Assembly: GCA_902792815.1 (NCBI GenBank)
Contig: CADBAY010000002.1
Coordinates: 123,588 to 187,587, forward strand
Length of the DNA stretch: 64,000 nt
Source: an uncultured Bacteroidia bacterium
GTDB taxonomy: Bacteria; Bacteroidota; Bacteroidia; Bacteroidales; UBA932
Direction: 5' to 3'
This document shows, piece by piece, positions 40,565 through 49,497 of the stretch. Below the pieces are notes generated by a model. That model saw nothing but the letters and a program-made list of their open reading frames with translations, made no database searches and was not told where the DNA came from. Each line of letters begins with the position of its first letter. The first letter of the stretch is position 1. Position numbers and translations under genes: made by a program.

Positions 40565-41452
40565 ATGAAACGAGCATTTGTTTTTCCCGGTCAAGGCTCC
40601 CAGTTTACCGGTATGGGCAAGGAGTTGTATCAAAGCAGCGCCGAAGCCCGTTCCCTAATGGAAAGAGCCAATGAAATACTGGGATTCCGCATAACCGACA
40701 TTATGTTCGAGGGCTCCGACGAGGAGCTCAGGCAAACGCGTGTCACGCAGCCGGCCATCTTCCTGCATTCGGTCACATTGGCCGGATGCAGCGCTCTCCC
40801 CATACCCGATATGGTCGGCGGTCACTCGCTGGGCGAATTCAGTGCCCTGGTGGCCGCCGGTGCCGTGTCTTTTGAGGACGGGCTGCGCCTCGTAGCCGCA
40901 AGGGCAAGCGCCATGCAGCGCTGCTGCGAGCTCCATCCCGGAGCCATGGCGGCAATCATCGCCCTCCCGGCCGAGACCATCGAGCAAGTATGCAAAGGCA
41001 TACCCGGCACGGTCGTCCCCGCAAATTACAACTGCGAAGGACAGATTGTTATCTCAGGCGAGAGCGAGGCTGTGTCATCAGCCTGCGCCGCCCTTAAGGA
41101 GGCAGGAGCTAAAAGGGCACTTCCCCTGAGCGTCAGCGGAGCTTTCCACTCCCCTCTTATGGAAGAAGCCCGCACGGAGCTGGCTCAGGCCATAGAAAAG
41201 ACATCATTCAGCATCCCCTCCTGCCCCGTGTACCAGAACGTGAGCGCCAAGGCGGAGACCGATCCCGGACGTATCAAGGCCAACCTGCTCTCCCAGCTCA
41301 CCTCGCCCGTGCGTTGGACCCAGAGCGTAAAGGCGATGCTTGATGACGGCGCCACCGACTTTACCGAAATCGGCCCCGGCTCCGTACTGCAAGGGCTCGT
41401 GAGCCGCATCTCCAAAGGTCTGGAGGGCATTACAATACAAGGAATTCAATAA
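40565..41452 (+). CDS. fabD: Malonyl-CoA:ACP transacylase
   Basis: 295 residues, the usual size. The Ser nucleophile lies in 'GGHSLGE' (Ser88), with 'VFPGQGSQFTGMGKEL' at the start, 'TQPAIFLHSV', 'QIVISGESEAV', 'LPLSVSGAFHSPLMEEA' (catalytic His) and 'EIGPGSVLQGLV'. It loads malonyl units onto acyl carrier protein for fatty-acid synthesis in the cytoplasm. It is 21 bp upstream of nifJ and probably cotranscribed, an arrangement that would link acyl-CoA supply from pyruvate with fatty-acid synthesis; this pairing is inference. Confidence 0.96.
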   Translation: MKRAFVFPGQGSQFTGMGKELYQSSAEARSLMERANEILGFRITDIMFEGSDEELRQTRVTQPAIFLHSVTLAGCSALPIPDMVGGHSLGEFSALVAAGAVSFEDGLRLVAARASAMQRCCELHPGAMAAIIALPAETIEQVCKGIPGTVVPANYNCEGQIVISGESEAVSSACAALKEAGAKRALPLSVSGAFHSPLMEEARTELAQAIEKTSFSIPSCPVYQNVSAKAETDPGRIKANLLSQLTSPVRWTQSVKAMLDDGATDFTEIGPGSVLQGLVSRISKGLEGITIQGIQ

Positions 41453-41473
41453 CATTCACATATTTTAACACAC

Positions 41474-44400
41474 ATGGCACAAAAGAAATTCATCACCTGT
41501 GACGGTAATCAGGCAGCAAGCAACATCGCATACCTTTTCAGCGAGCACGCTGCTATCTACCCCATCACACCTTCCTCCACAATGGCGGAGAACATCGACG
41601 AGTGGGCTGCCCAAGGCAAAAAGAACCTCTGGGGCGAGACTGTTAAAGTGACCGAGATGCAGAGCGAGGCCGGTGCAGCCGGCGCCGTTCATGGCTCTTT
41701 GCAAGCCGGAGCCCTCACCAGCACTTTCACCGCATCCCAGGGTCTGCTGTTGATGATCCCGAATATGTACAAAATCGCAGGCGAAATGCTCCCTGCAGTA
41801 TTCCACGTATCGGCCCGCGCCCTTGCATCGCACGCCCTCTCCATCTTCGGAGACCATCAGGACGTTATGGCATGCCGCCAGACCGGCTTCGCAATGCTCG
41901 CTTCCGGTTCCGTCCAGGAAGCCCAGGACATGGCAGCCGTCGCGCACCTCTCCACCATTAAATCAAGCATTCCTTTCCTGCACTTCTTCGACGGTTTCCG
42001 TACATCCCACGAGATTCAGAAAATTGAAGCTCTCGACGAGGACGCTCTCCGCGGCATGGTAAGCCAGAAGGCCCTTGATAGTTTCCGCGCACGCGCACTT
42101 AATCCCGACGCTCCCGTCACCCGCGGTACCGCCCAAAACGGAGACGTCTATTTCCAGGCTGTTGAGTCGCGCAACCAGGCATACGATGCCATTCCCGACA
42201 TCGTGGCCCGCTATATGGGAGAAATCAGCGAGCTGACCGGCCGCTGCTACAGGCCCTTCGAGTACTACGGCGACCCTCAGGCCGAGAATGTGATAGTGGC
42301 CATGGGTTCCGTAACCGAAACCATTCGTGAAACTATCGATTACCTTGCAGCCAAGGGGCACAAATACGGTCTTGTCACCGTCCACCTCTATCGTCCTTTC
42401 TCCGAGAAGTACTTCCTCAAAGTGCTCCCCGCCAGCGTCAAGAAGATTGCGGTTCTCGACCGCACCAAAGAGCCCGGCGCACTTGGCGAGCCTCTCTTCC
42501 TCGACGTGAAGGCCCTCTTCCAGGGCAAGGAGAACGCTCCTCTGGTGATCGGCGGCCGCTATGGACTGTCTTCCAAGGACACTACTCCCGCCCAGATCGT
42601 GGCAGTATTCGACAACCTCGAGCTCAAGGCACCCAAGGCCGACTTCACCATCGGCATTGTGGACGATGTTACCTTCAAGAGTCTTCCCGTAAAGGAGGAG
42701 ATTTCTATCGTCAAGCCCGGCACCACCGAATGCAAGTTCTACGGACTCGGTTCCGACGGTACAGTGGGCGCCAACAAGAACACCATCAAGATCATCGGTT
42801 CGCACACCGACCTTTACAGCCAGGCATACTTCGACTACGACTCCAAGAAGTCCGGCGGCTACACATGCTCGCACCTGCGCTTCGGCAAGGCTCCCATCAA
42901 GGCTCCTTACCTGGTAGGAACCCCCGACTTCGTGGCTTGCCACGTGCCTTCATACCTTAACAAGTACGACGTGCTCAAGGGCATCAAGGATGGCGGCAGC
43001 CTCTTGCTCAACTCCCTCTGGGATGAGGAAGAGACCCTCAAGCACATTCCCGACCATGCTAAGGCCGTGATCGGCCGCAAGCATATCAAGCTCTACATCA
43101 TCAACGCCACCAAGATCGCAGCCGAGATAGGCCTTGGCGGACGTACCAACACCATCCTCCAGAGCGCCTTCTTCCGCATCACCGGCATCATTCCCGCCGA
43201 CGACGCTGTCAAGTACATGAAGGACGCCGCCCTCAAGAGCTATGGCAAGAAGGGCGAGAACGTAGTTAACATGAACTACGCCGCAATCGACCGCGGTGGA
43301 GAGTACACCGAGGTCAAGGTTCCTGCCGAGTGGGCAAATATCTCCGCAAAATTCGAGAATCCCAATGCCAAGAGGCTTGCGCCCGCATTCGTCAAGGAGA
43401 TTGCCGACGTGGTCAACGCACAATGCGGCGACACTCTCCCCGTGAGCGCTTTCATGCCCTGGAAAGACGGTACCATGCCTGCCGGAACCGCAGCTTACGA
43501 GAAGCGCGGCGTAGCTGTCAACGTGCCTGTCTGGGATGCCGAAAAGTGTATCCAGTGCAACACCTGTGCTTTTGTCTGCCCTCACGCTGCAATACGTCCC
43601 TTCCTCCTGACCGAAGAAGAGGCCGCTTCCGTACCCGCAGGTCTCAAGCTCGCAGACGGCAAGGCCAACCTCAAGCAGTACAAGTATGCCCTTAGCGTTT
43701 CTGTCGCCGACTGTACCGGTTGCGGTAACTGCGTGGACGTTTGTCTCGCCAAGGAAAAGGCCCTCAAGATGGAGTCCTATCAGGACAACGCCGCCGAGCA
43801 GGCCAACTTCGACTATCTTAACGCCAAGGTCGGCTACAAGCAGCCTATGGATCCCAAGTCCAACATGAAGGCCGCCCAGTTCGCCCAGCCTCTGTTTGAG
43901 TTCAGCGGCGCCTGCGCAGGTTGCGGCGAGACTCCTTACATCAAGAACATCACCCAGCTCTTCGGTGACCACATGATGATTGCCAATGCTACCGGTTGTT
44001 CTTCGATCTACGGTGCATCCTTCCCCGCTTCTCCTTACTGCACCGACGCCAAGGGCCGCGGTCCCGCATGGCAGAACTCCCTTTTCGAGGACTTCTGCGA
44101 ATTCGGTCTGGGTATGAGGCTCGGTAGCGAGCGCATCCGCGAAACGGTTGCCCGCTATATGCAAAAGGGCCTGGAGTGCGAGAAGTGCTCAGCCGAGATG
44201 AAAGAGCTCTACCAGAAATGGCTCGACAACCGCGGCGACTACGCAGTTACCCGCGAAGTAGCCGACAAGCTCGTTCCCATGATGGAAGCTTGCGGATGCG
44301 ACGTTTCCAAGAGCCTGCTTGCTCTCAAGCAGTTCATCCCTGCACGCAGCCAGTGGATCTTCGGCGGCGACGGCGCCTCCTATGATATCGGCTACGGCGG

Positions 44401-44992
44401 TCTGGACCACGTACTTGCAAGCGGCGAGAACGTCAACATCCTGGTTCTTGACACCGAGGTTTATTCCAACACCGGCGGTCAGTCTTCAAAGGCCACTCCT
44501 GCCGGCGCTATCGCAAAGTTCGCGGCTTCCGGCAAGAAGATACGCAAGAAGGACCTTGGCATGATGGCAATGAGCTACGGATATGTTTATGTAGCACAGG
44601 TGGCTATGGGCGCAAGCCCCGTTCAGTACATGAACGCCATCAAGGAGGCGGAGGCCTATGACGGACCTTCACTCATCATCGCTTACGCACCTTGTATCAA
44701 TCATGGTCTGAAGGCCGGTATGGGCCTGAGCCAGAAAGAAGAGAAACTCGCAGTCGAGTGCGGTTACTGGCATCTGTACCGCTACAACCCGCTTCTCGAA
44801 GAGGCTGGCAAGAACCCGTTCAGCCTCGACAGCAAGGAGCCCGACTGGACCAAGTTCCAGGACTTCCTGAAGGGCGAGGTGCGCTTCTCATCTCTTGCAA
44901 AGCTCTATCCCGACACTGCAGGCGAACTGCTTGCAAAGACGGAAGAATTTGCAAAGATCCGTTACAACACCTACAAGAAACTTTCGGAGTAA
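41474..44992 (+). CDS. nifJ: Pyruvate:ferredoxin oxidoreductase, single-chain
   Basis: 1172 residues, the expected length for single-chain PFOR. Domain order: alpha domain 'AIYPITPSSTMAENIDEWA', EKR-type linker after residue ~360, a dicluster ferredoxin domain with 'CIQCNTCAFVCPHAAI' (~residue 693) and 'CTGCGNCVDVCLAKEK' (~745), the third cluster ligands 'CAGCGETPY', and the TPP site 'GGDGASYDIGYGGLDHVLASGENVNILVLDTEVYSNTGGQSSKATP'. It converts pyruvate and CoA to acetyl-CoA, CO2 and reduced ferredoxin, a key energy step in anaerobes. Codons are highly biased toward C-ending triplets, consistent with strong expression. A stem-loop terminator follows. Confidence 0.98.
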   Translation: MAQKKFITCDGNQAASNIAYLFSEHAAIYPITPSSTMAENIDEWAAQGKKNLWGETVKVTEMQSEAGAAGAVHGSLQAGALTSTFTASQGLLLMIPNMYKIAGEMLPAVFHVSARALASHALSIFGDHQDVMACRQTGFAMLASGSVQEAQDMAAVAHLSTIKSSIPFLHFFDGFRTSHEIQKIEALDEDALRGMVSQKALDSFRARALNPDAPVTRGTAQNGDVYFQAVESRNQAYDAIPDIVARYMGEISELTGRCYRPFEYYGDPQAENVIVAMGSVTETIRETIDYLAAKGHKYGLVTVHLYRPFSEKYFLKVLPASVKKIAVLDRTKEPGALGEPLFLDVKALFQGKENAPLVIGGRYGLSSKDTTPAQIVAVFDNLELKAPKADFTIGIVDDVTFKSLPVKEEISIVKPGTTECKFYGLGSDGTVGANKNTIKIIGSHTDLYSQAYFDYDSKKSGGYTCSHLRFGKAPIKAPYLVGTPDFVACHVPSYLNKYDVLKGIKDGGSLLLNSLWDEEETLKHIPDHAKAVIGRKHIKLYIINATKIAAEIGLGGRTNTILQSAFFRITGIIPADDAVKYMKDAALKSYGKKGENVVNMNYAAIDRGGEYTEVKVPAEWANISAKFENPNAKRLAPAFVKEIADVVNAQCGDTLPVSAFMPWKDGTMPAGTAAYEKRGVAVNVPVWDAEKCIQCNTCAFVCPHAAIRPFLLTEEEAASVPAGLKLADGKANLKQYKYALSVSVADCTGCGNCVDVCLAKEKALKMESYQDNAAEQANFDYLNAKVGYKQPMDPKSNMKAAQFAQPLFEFSGACAGCGETPYIKNITQLFGDHMMIANATGCSSIYGASFPASPYCTDAKGRGPAWQNSLFEDFCEFGLGMRLGSERIRETVARYMQKGLECEKCSAEMKELYQKWLDNRGDYAVTREVADKLVPMMEACGCDVSKSLLALKQFIPARSQWIFGGDGASYDIGYGGLDHVLASGENVNILVLDTEVYSNTGGQSSKATPAGAIAKFAASGKKIRKKDLGMMAMSYGYVYVAQVAMGASPVQYMNAIKEAEAYDGPSLIIAYAPCINHGLKAGMGLSQKEEKLAVECGYWHLYRYNPLLEEAGKNPFSLDSKEPDWTKFQDFLKGEVRFSSLAKLYPDTAGELLAKTEEFAKIRYNTYKKLSE

Positions 44993-45010
44993 ACGGATAT
45001 CCAATATGCA

Positions 45011-45045
45011 ATCAGGCCGGCCCTTTCGGGTCGGCCTGATTGTTT
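45011..45045. terminator. Stem-loop terminator between nifJ and the CPBP gene
   Basis: ATCAGGCCG pairs with CGGCCTGAT and the stem continues inward to 13 pairs with a TTTC loop (one G-T). Followed by TGTTTAAAT on the plus strand. Confidence 0.75.
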
Positions 45046-45682
45046 AAATAGGCAATATCACAAAGACCAGCGCATCCCACAGTGCGTGACTGACAATCAA
45101 GGCCGGGAGCGCCTTTGGACAAAGGTAGTAGATAAACCCCCACACTGCACCCGCCACAAGCGCCGCCATGATGAGCATAAAGTTGAGCGACCAGATGTGA
45201 ACGAGCGCATAAATGACGGCGGTGAGCGCAAAAGCGGCCAGACGTCCGGCCTTACGGCACTCCAGCAGCGCAGAAAGACTTCTCTGCACATATCCGCGCC
45301 AGAACAACTCTTCCGCCGGGCCTATGAGCAAAAGCAGCAGAGTGGCAATGAGCCACGGAGACTGTCCGTCCTTCATGGAATACACTGCATCCACCTCAGG
45401 CCGGGCAAAGTCGAACAGCATCGATGAAAGTTTATCCCCAAGCCAGAATACGCCCCAAAGGGCCAGTGCTATCAGAACACCGGCGAGCACTTGAAGCAGA
45501 GGCTTTTCAATACGGAGAAGCGATTTTTTATCGGGAGTAAAACACAGGGCCATCGACGAAAGGATGATGGCCGACGCTGACATTACCACCCAAAAGTCCG
45601 GGGCACCTTTGGTCCAGGGACTGAACATATAGAACCAAAGGAGCGCGGCTACAGAAAGCGCTATGCAAAGGCGCTTTTTCAT
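45044..45682 (-). CDS. CPBP-family intramembrane metalloprotease (CAAX-type)
   Basis: 212 residues, six to seven hydrophobic segments. The family motif 'EELFWRGYVQ' (near residue 122) supplies the Glu-Glu-xxx-Arg, with 'YALVHIWSLNFMLIMAALVAGAVWGFIYY' and 'ALIVSHALWDA' providing the second and third catalytic motifs. CPBP glutamic-type proteases (Abi/Rce1-like) cleave membrane peptides; the substrate is not evident. It overlaps the start of menA by 4 bp at its upstream end, so it is the last gene of a three-gene unit. Confidence 0.9.
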   Translation of the reverse strand: MKKRLCIALSVAALLWFYMFSPWTKGAPDFWVVMSASAIILSSMALCFTPDKKSLLRIEKPLLQVLAGVLIALALWGVFWLGDKLSSMLFDFARPEVDAVYSMKDGQSPWLIATLLLLLIGPAEELFWRGYVQRSLSALLECRKAGRLAAFALTAVIYALVHIWSLNFMLIMAALVAGAVWGFIYYLCPKALPALIVSHALWDALVFVILPI

Positions 45683-46581
45683 AGAAGCACCGACAGGAAA
45701 AGACCGGCGGAAAGCAGCACCGAGAAGAGCAGTTGGAGCTTTGCCGATGCCTGGTCGAGACCCTTCATGGCTTCTATGCCAAGCGAGTCATATTTAAATG
45801 CCCGCTGCATGTTTTTCCATGCCGGAATGGCCGCCGCAAGACAAATAAGCGAGAGTGGATGAAGTTTTGAGAGGCTCACTGCCGCCGCTATGCTCACGAA
45901 CGGGATGACCATATAGATAGCGTAAAGAATGCTGGAAGTCTTTCCGCCAATGAGCATTGCAAAGGTCTTGATGCCTGCAGCACGGTCGCTTTCTGTATCG
46001 TAGGTATTGTTGGCATGCAGCACCGATACGGTAATTATACCGATGGGCAGCGAAAGCACAAGGGCGTCCCAATGCATCTGTCCGCTGACTGCGTACGCCG
46101 TGCCCAGTACTGGCAGAATACCGAATATTATAAAAATGTCGGCATCCCCAAGGGCATGGTATTTAAAGAACGAATAGAGAGCGGTGAGCAGTACTCCCAC
46201 TCCCCCGATGATCCACAGGGCGGGGCCGCTGAGCAAGGCAATAACAATGCCCACGACGCACCCGGCGACAAAAAGGATAATGCTGAAGCGCAGATACTCC
46301 TGAGGCTCGAAATGATGGAAAACCAGATTGGGAACGGCAAAAGCGTTTTCGTTGTCCACGCCGGAGCGATAGTCAAACCAGTCGCTCAGTACGTTGCCTG
46401 CGGAATGCAGAAGAACCACCCCGAGAAGGCAAAGGACAAAAAACAAATAAGGCATAAAGCCGCCGGGAAGGAAACCTTTGCTGAACATGTAGGCAAAAGT
46501 TGCCAGAACCGGCATTGTGGAAACCGGGAAAGACCAGTAGCGAGTAACTACAAACCAATCTTTTACGCTGTGCTTACTCAT
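45679..46581 (-). CDS. menA: UbiA-family prenyltransferase, probably MenA
   Basis: 300 residues from the ATG at 46581. Nine hydrophobic segments and both Asp-rich sites: 'GNVLSDWFDYRSGVD' and 'NNTYDTESDRAAGIKT'. That pairing fits 1,4-dihydroxy-2-naphthoate polyprenyltransferase, which adds the side chain in menaquinone synthesis at the membrane. UbiA relatives act on other aromatic acceptors, but a Bacteroidota anaerobe would most likely use MenA. The ATG overlaps the stop of the upstream M28-like gene (ATGA), so the two are coupled. Confidence 0.8.
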   Translation of the reverse strand: MSKHSVKDWFVVTRYWSFPVSTMPVLATFAYMFSKGFLPGGFMPYLFFVLCLLGVVLLHSAGNVLSDWFDYRSGVDNENAFAVPNLVFHHFEPQEYLRFSIILFVAGCVVGIVIALLSGPALWIIGGVGVLLTALYSFFKYHALGDADIFIIFGILPVLGTAYAVSGQMHWDALVLSLPIGIITVSVLHANNTYDTESDRAAGIKTFAMLIGGKTSSILYAIYMVIPFVSIAAAVSLSKLHPLSLICLAAAIPAWKNMQRAFKYDSLGIEAMKGLDQASAKLQLLFSVLLSAGLFLSVLL

Positions 46582-47420
46582 AATGATAAAATCCAATTAT
46601 GTATTAAAATGGCTCTTCGCTCCAGCACTTCGTAATCGAGTGTCTGGGCGGTATCGGACGGTTTGTTGGTGTTCATGGTGATTCCGGACGTAAACATCAC
46701 GGCCTTGATTTTCCGCTGGAGGAACGGGGCCTGGTCCGAAATGCGGGTATAAAAATAATCGGTAAATCCCTTGCTGCGGTAGTAGTCGTAATAAAGTCTG
46801 AGCTTGGGGCCTTCGTTGGCCTTGTCAAACTGCTTTTCGTACTCTTTTCCGCCTAGCGCGATGAGGAAATCGGGACGGTATTTATTGGGCGGAGCAAGGG
46901 TGCTGCCAATGGTGTCGATGTTGACAACCATCGAAATCTTATATGGCAGCCCGGCCAGGTTCTCCGCACCTGCGAGCCCGTCATGGACGTCAAGGGCCGC
47001 AAAAATGTAGTTGCATCCGTTGTCGGATAAAGACTCCGAGAGATACAGCATGACAGCCACCCCGGAGGCGTTACTGTCGGCGCACGGGTACAGATTGTCA
47101 CCGATGACGCCCAGGCCGTCGTAGTGGGCGCATATCAAAACGTATTTATCCGACTTGGGATTCTGCCTGCACACCGAATAAACATTACGGCCTATGCCGG
47201 CCGGAGCAAGAAAGAACTGCAGCTTTGGCTGAAGTCCTATCTGCTGGAAGCGGCGCATTATATAAACTGATGCCTCAACGGATCCGCGGGTGCCGGGCCG
47301 GCGGCCCTCAAGCAGAGGATCGCTCAAGTGCTCCACATCCTCCTTTAGAGAGGCTCGCAGCGGCAGGCACACAGCCCCGAGCAGCCCCAGGCAGGCAATT
47401 ATTTTGCAGATACGCTTCAA
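46578..47420 (-). CDS. M28-fold protein with degenerate active site
   Basis: 280 residues with a signal peptide (CLPLRASLKED). The start is TTG at 47420; no ATG precedes the signal sequence. The peptidase M28 fold is clear: 'YVLICAHYDGLG' (His99, Asp101), 'CADSNASGVAVML' (Asp115) and 'SMVVNIDTIGS' (Asp169) retain metal-site positions. However, the catalytic Glu-Glu pair expected in 'FVAL..EE.GLLGS' is here 'AALDVHDGLAGA', with Val and His in its place, and the distal metal-binding His of the 'DYH..PSDT' motif is 'MNTNKPSDT'. So it probably lacks aminopeptidase activity and may bind metal or peptide only. It shares an operon with menA and a CPBP protease. Confidence 0.8.
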   Translation of the reverse strand: MKRICKIIACLGLLGAVCLPLRASLKEDVEHLSDPLLEGRRPGTRGSVEASVYIMRRFQQIGLQPKLQFFLAPAGIGRNVYSVCRQNPKSDKYVLICAHYDGLGVIGDNLYPCADSNASGVAVMLYLSESLSDNGCNYIFAALDVHDGLAGAENLAGLPYKISMVVNIDTIGSTLAPPNKYRPDFLIALGGKEYEKQFDKANEGPKLRLYYDYYRSKGFTDYFYTRISDQAPFLQRKIKAVMFTSGITMNTNKPSDTAQTLDYEVLERRAILIHNWILSL

Positions 47421-47438
47421 TTCGGCACGATAAATGTT

Positions 47439-47476
47439 TATCTTTGCAAAAATAGTGAAAAAGTTTCTCCTGACAA
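47439..47476. promoter_or_regulatory. Face-to-face promoter boxes for the M28 and TPR genes
   Basis: TATCTTTG on the plus strand (47439-47446) is immediately followed by CAAAAATA (47447-47454), the -7 box TATTTTTG of the minus strand, whose TTG lies at 47476-47474 with a 19-bp spacer. Only the minus-strand promoter has a good -33 element. The plus box ends 8 bp before the GTG start at 47455. Confidence 0.6.
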
Positions 47477-49497
47477 TAGCGATTTTGCTCGCCTACGCCC
47501 TCTCGTCCTTTGCCCAATACGACAAAGACGTTTTCACCATGCGCGGGCGCCTCGCCTTGCAGGATGGGAAATATACCCAGGCTATTGAACATTTCAACAT
47601 TCTTGCCAGACTTGACAGCACCGACTACTGGTGCTTCTTTTTCAGGGGCATAGCAAAATACAACCTGGGCGATATCCGCGGCGCCCAAAGGGATTTCAAC
47701 ACCTCCGTGCGCCTTAACCCGGTATTCACCAACGGATACCATTACAGGGCGATTACAGAGAGCCGTACGGGCGATTATGAAAAGGCTTTCGCCGACTTCG
47801 ACAAAGCCATAAGCCTGCGGCCCGGCTTCAACGGCCTTTACTACAGCCGCGGAGTCACCAATTTCCTGGCCCGTCGCTTCCCCGAGGCCGTAGAAGATTT
47901 CAACCGCTATATCCGCAAGGAGCCCAAGGATCCTTCGGCTTTCCTTAACAGGGGTGCTTCGTACCTTTTTCTGGGCGACACTCTCAAGGCTCTTGAAGAT
48001 TACAACCGCGCCCTCAAGCTGGACCGCTTCGAGCCGGAGTGCTACATCCGCCGCGGCAGGGTTTACGCCGCACAGGAGCGCTACCTCGATGCCCTTTCGG
48101 ACATGACAAGGGCCGTAGAGCTTGACAGCACCAATACCTTCGCTTATTTCAACAGGGCCCTGCTCTACTATGAGCTGCACGACTACAACTCAGCCATGCG
48201 CGACCTCAACCGCGTGCTGAAGGAAGAGCCCGGCAATGCCCTGACACTCTATAACCGCTCGCTTTTGTATGCCCAGGTGGGAGATCTCGGCCACGCCCTT
48301 GAAGATATGGACCGCGTCATAAACATCAATCCCCGGAACGTGCTTGCATATTACAACAGAGCCGCTTTCTTTATGGGAATGGGGCGCTGGCGTGACGCTC
48401 TGGCAGACTATGACAAGGCCATCGAACTGTACCCCGACTTTGCAAAGGCATATCTCAACCGATCGTACGTAGAGAATATGCTGGGCATGACCATGGAGTC
48501 TAAAGCCGACTACCGCACCGCCCAGCGCAAGGTAGGCGAATACCGGGCGAAGAGCGCATCGGGAGAAGCATCATTCGCGGATACCACCAAGAAATACGAC
48601 TCCCTGCTTGCACTTGACGCCGATTTTGCCAAGAAAGACTTTGACGACGAACTGCTCCAGCACCGGGATATAGACATCCGCCTGCGTCCGCTTTACAAGT
48701 TCCACCTTGCTGCGCAGAGAGAAGACCGCAAACTGGCGCTCAGCAGGCGCTACGAGAATGCGCTTATCGACCATTTCATCGATGCGGTGCCTGTCCCCGT
48801 AGTGGTTTCAAACAGCGATTCGCTCGCCACTCTCAAACTGGTCCGTTCACTTGGTTCAGTGCTTTCGGGAGACGGTAGCGCGGGCGCCGGCACGGTCAAA
48901 CTGAGCCCGTCGGAAACATTCTTCCTGATGGGTATCTACGATGTGCAGCAGAAGAATTACACCGGAGCGCTGAATTACTTCGACAAAGCCGTATCTGCAG
49001 CCGGAAGCGATGAAGAGAAAGACCGCTACTCACGCTACTATAAAGCTTTCTACCTAATGAACCGAGGTGTCCTGAGGGCGGAAATGATAGAATTCATAGC
49101 TTCGCTGGAAGGCAATGTCCAGACCTTGGCTATGGATGACCAGGGTGCCACAAGAGCCCGTGTAAGCGACCGCGTGGCACGGAGTTACGACTACTCCGAA
49201 GCCATTGAGGACATGCAGGCCGCGACAGAGATAGTGCCGGACATACCATATCTGTATTTTAACCTGGGCAACCTGTACTGTCTGGGTGGCGAGCTGGTGA
49301 ATTCCATAGACGGGTATACCCGCGCCATCAAGCTTTATCCCGAGATGGGCGATGCTTACTTCAACCGCGGACTGGTACTTATCTATCTTAAGGACAAAGA
49401 AAAAGGCTGCATCGACCTGTCACGCGCCGGAGAGCTTGGTGTCAAAGACGCTTACAGCGTAATCGATAAATATTGCACTTCTGATGAGCAGCGTTAA
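47455..49497 (+). CDS. Secreted tetratricopeptide-repeat protein
   Basis: 680 residues from GTG at 47455; the ATG at 47434 falls inside the -7 box, so I consider GTG the true start. Signal peptide 'KKFLLTIAILLAYALSSFAQ'. Residues ~25-360 contain at least nine TPR units of 34 residues, e.g. 'YTQAIEHFNILARLDSTDYWCFFFRGIAKYNLGD' split as usual into paired helices, 'ALEDYNRALKLDRFEPECYIRRGRVY', 'ALEDMDRVININPRNVLAYYNRAAFF'. After a non-repeat stretch (~370-540) more TPRs follow near the end. Such proteins scaffold protein complexes in the periplasm. The stop overlaps the downstream metallohydrolase by 14 bp. Partner unknown. Confidence 0.85.
   Translation: MKKFLLTIAILLAYALSSFAQYDKDVFTMRGRLALQDGKYTQAIEHFNILARLDSTDYWCFFFRGIAKYNLGDIRGAQRDFNTSVRLNPVFTNGYHYRAITESRTGDYEKAFADFDKAISLRPGFNGLYYSRGVTNFLARRFPEAVEDFNRYIRKEPKDPSAFLNRGASYLFLGDTLKALEDYNRALKLDRFEPECYIRRGRVYAAQERYLDALSDMTRAVELDSTNTFAYFNRALLYYELHDYNSAMRDLNRVLKEEPGNALTLYNRSLLYAQVGDLGHALEDMDRVININPRNVLAYYNRAAFFMGMGRWRDALADYDKAIELYPDFAKAYLNRSYVENMLGMTMESKADYRTAQRKVGEYRAKSASGEASFADTTKKYDSLLALDADFAKKDFDDELLQHRDIDIRLRPLYKFHLAAQREDRKLALSRRYENALIDHFIDAVPVPVVVSNSDSLATLKLVRSLGSVLSGDGSAGAGTVKLSPSETFFLMGIYDVQQKNYTGALNYFDKAVSAAGSDEEKDRYSRYYKAFYLMNRGVLRAEMIEFIASLEGNVQTLAMDDQGATRARVSDRVARSYDYSEAIEDMQAATEIVPDIPYLYFNLGNLYCLGGELVNSIDGYTRAIKLYPEMGDAYFNRGLVLIYLKDKEKGCIDLSRAGELGVKDAYSVIDKYCTSDEQR

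Noticed and set aside
42950-44164. 404-aa antisense ORF inside nifJ
   Set aside because: Antisense to a highly conserved, codon-biased gene; composition follows the third-position pattern of the true frame and it shows no domain.
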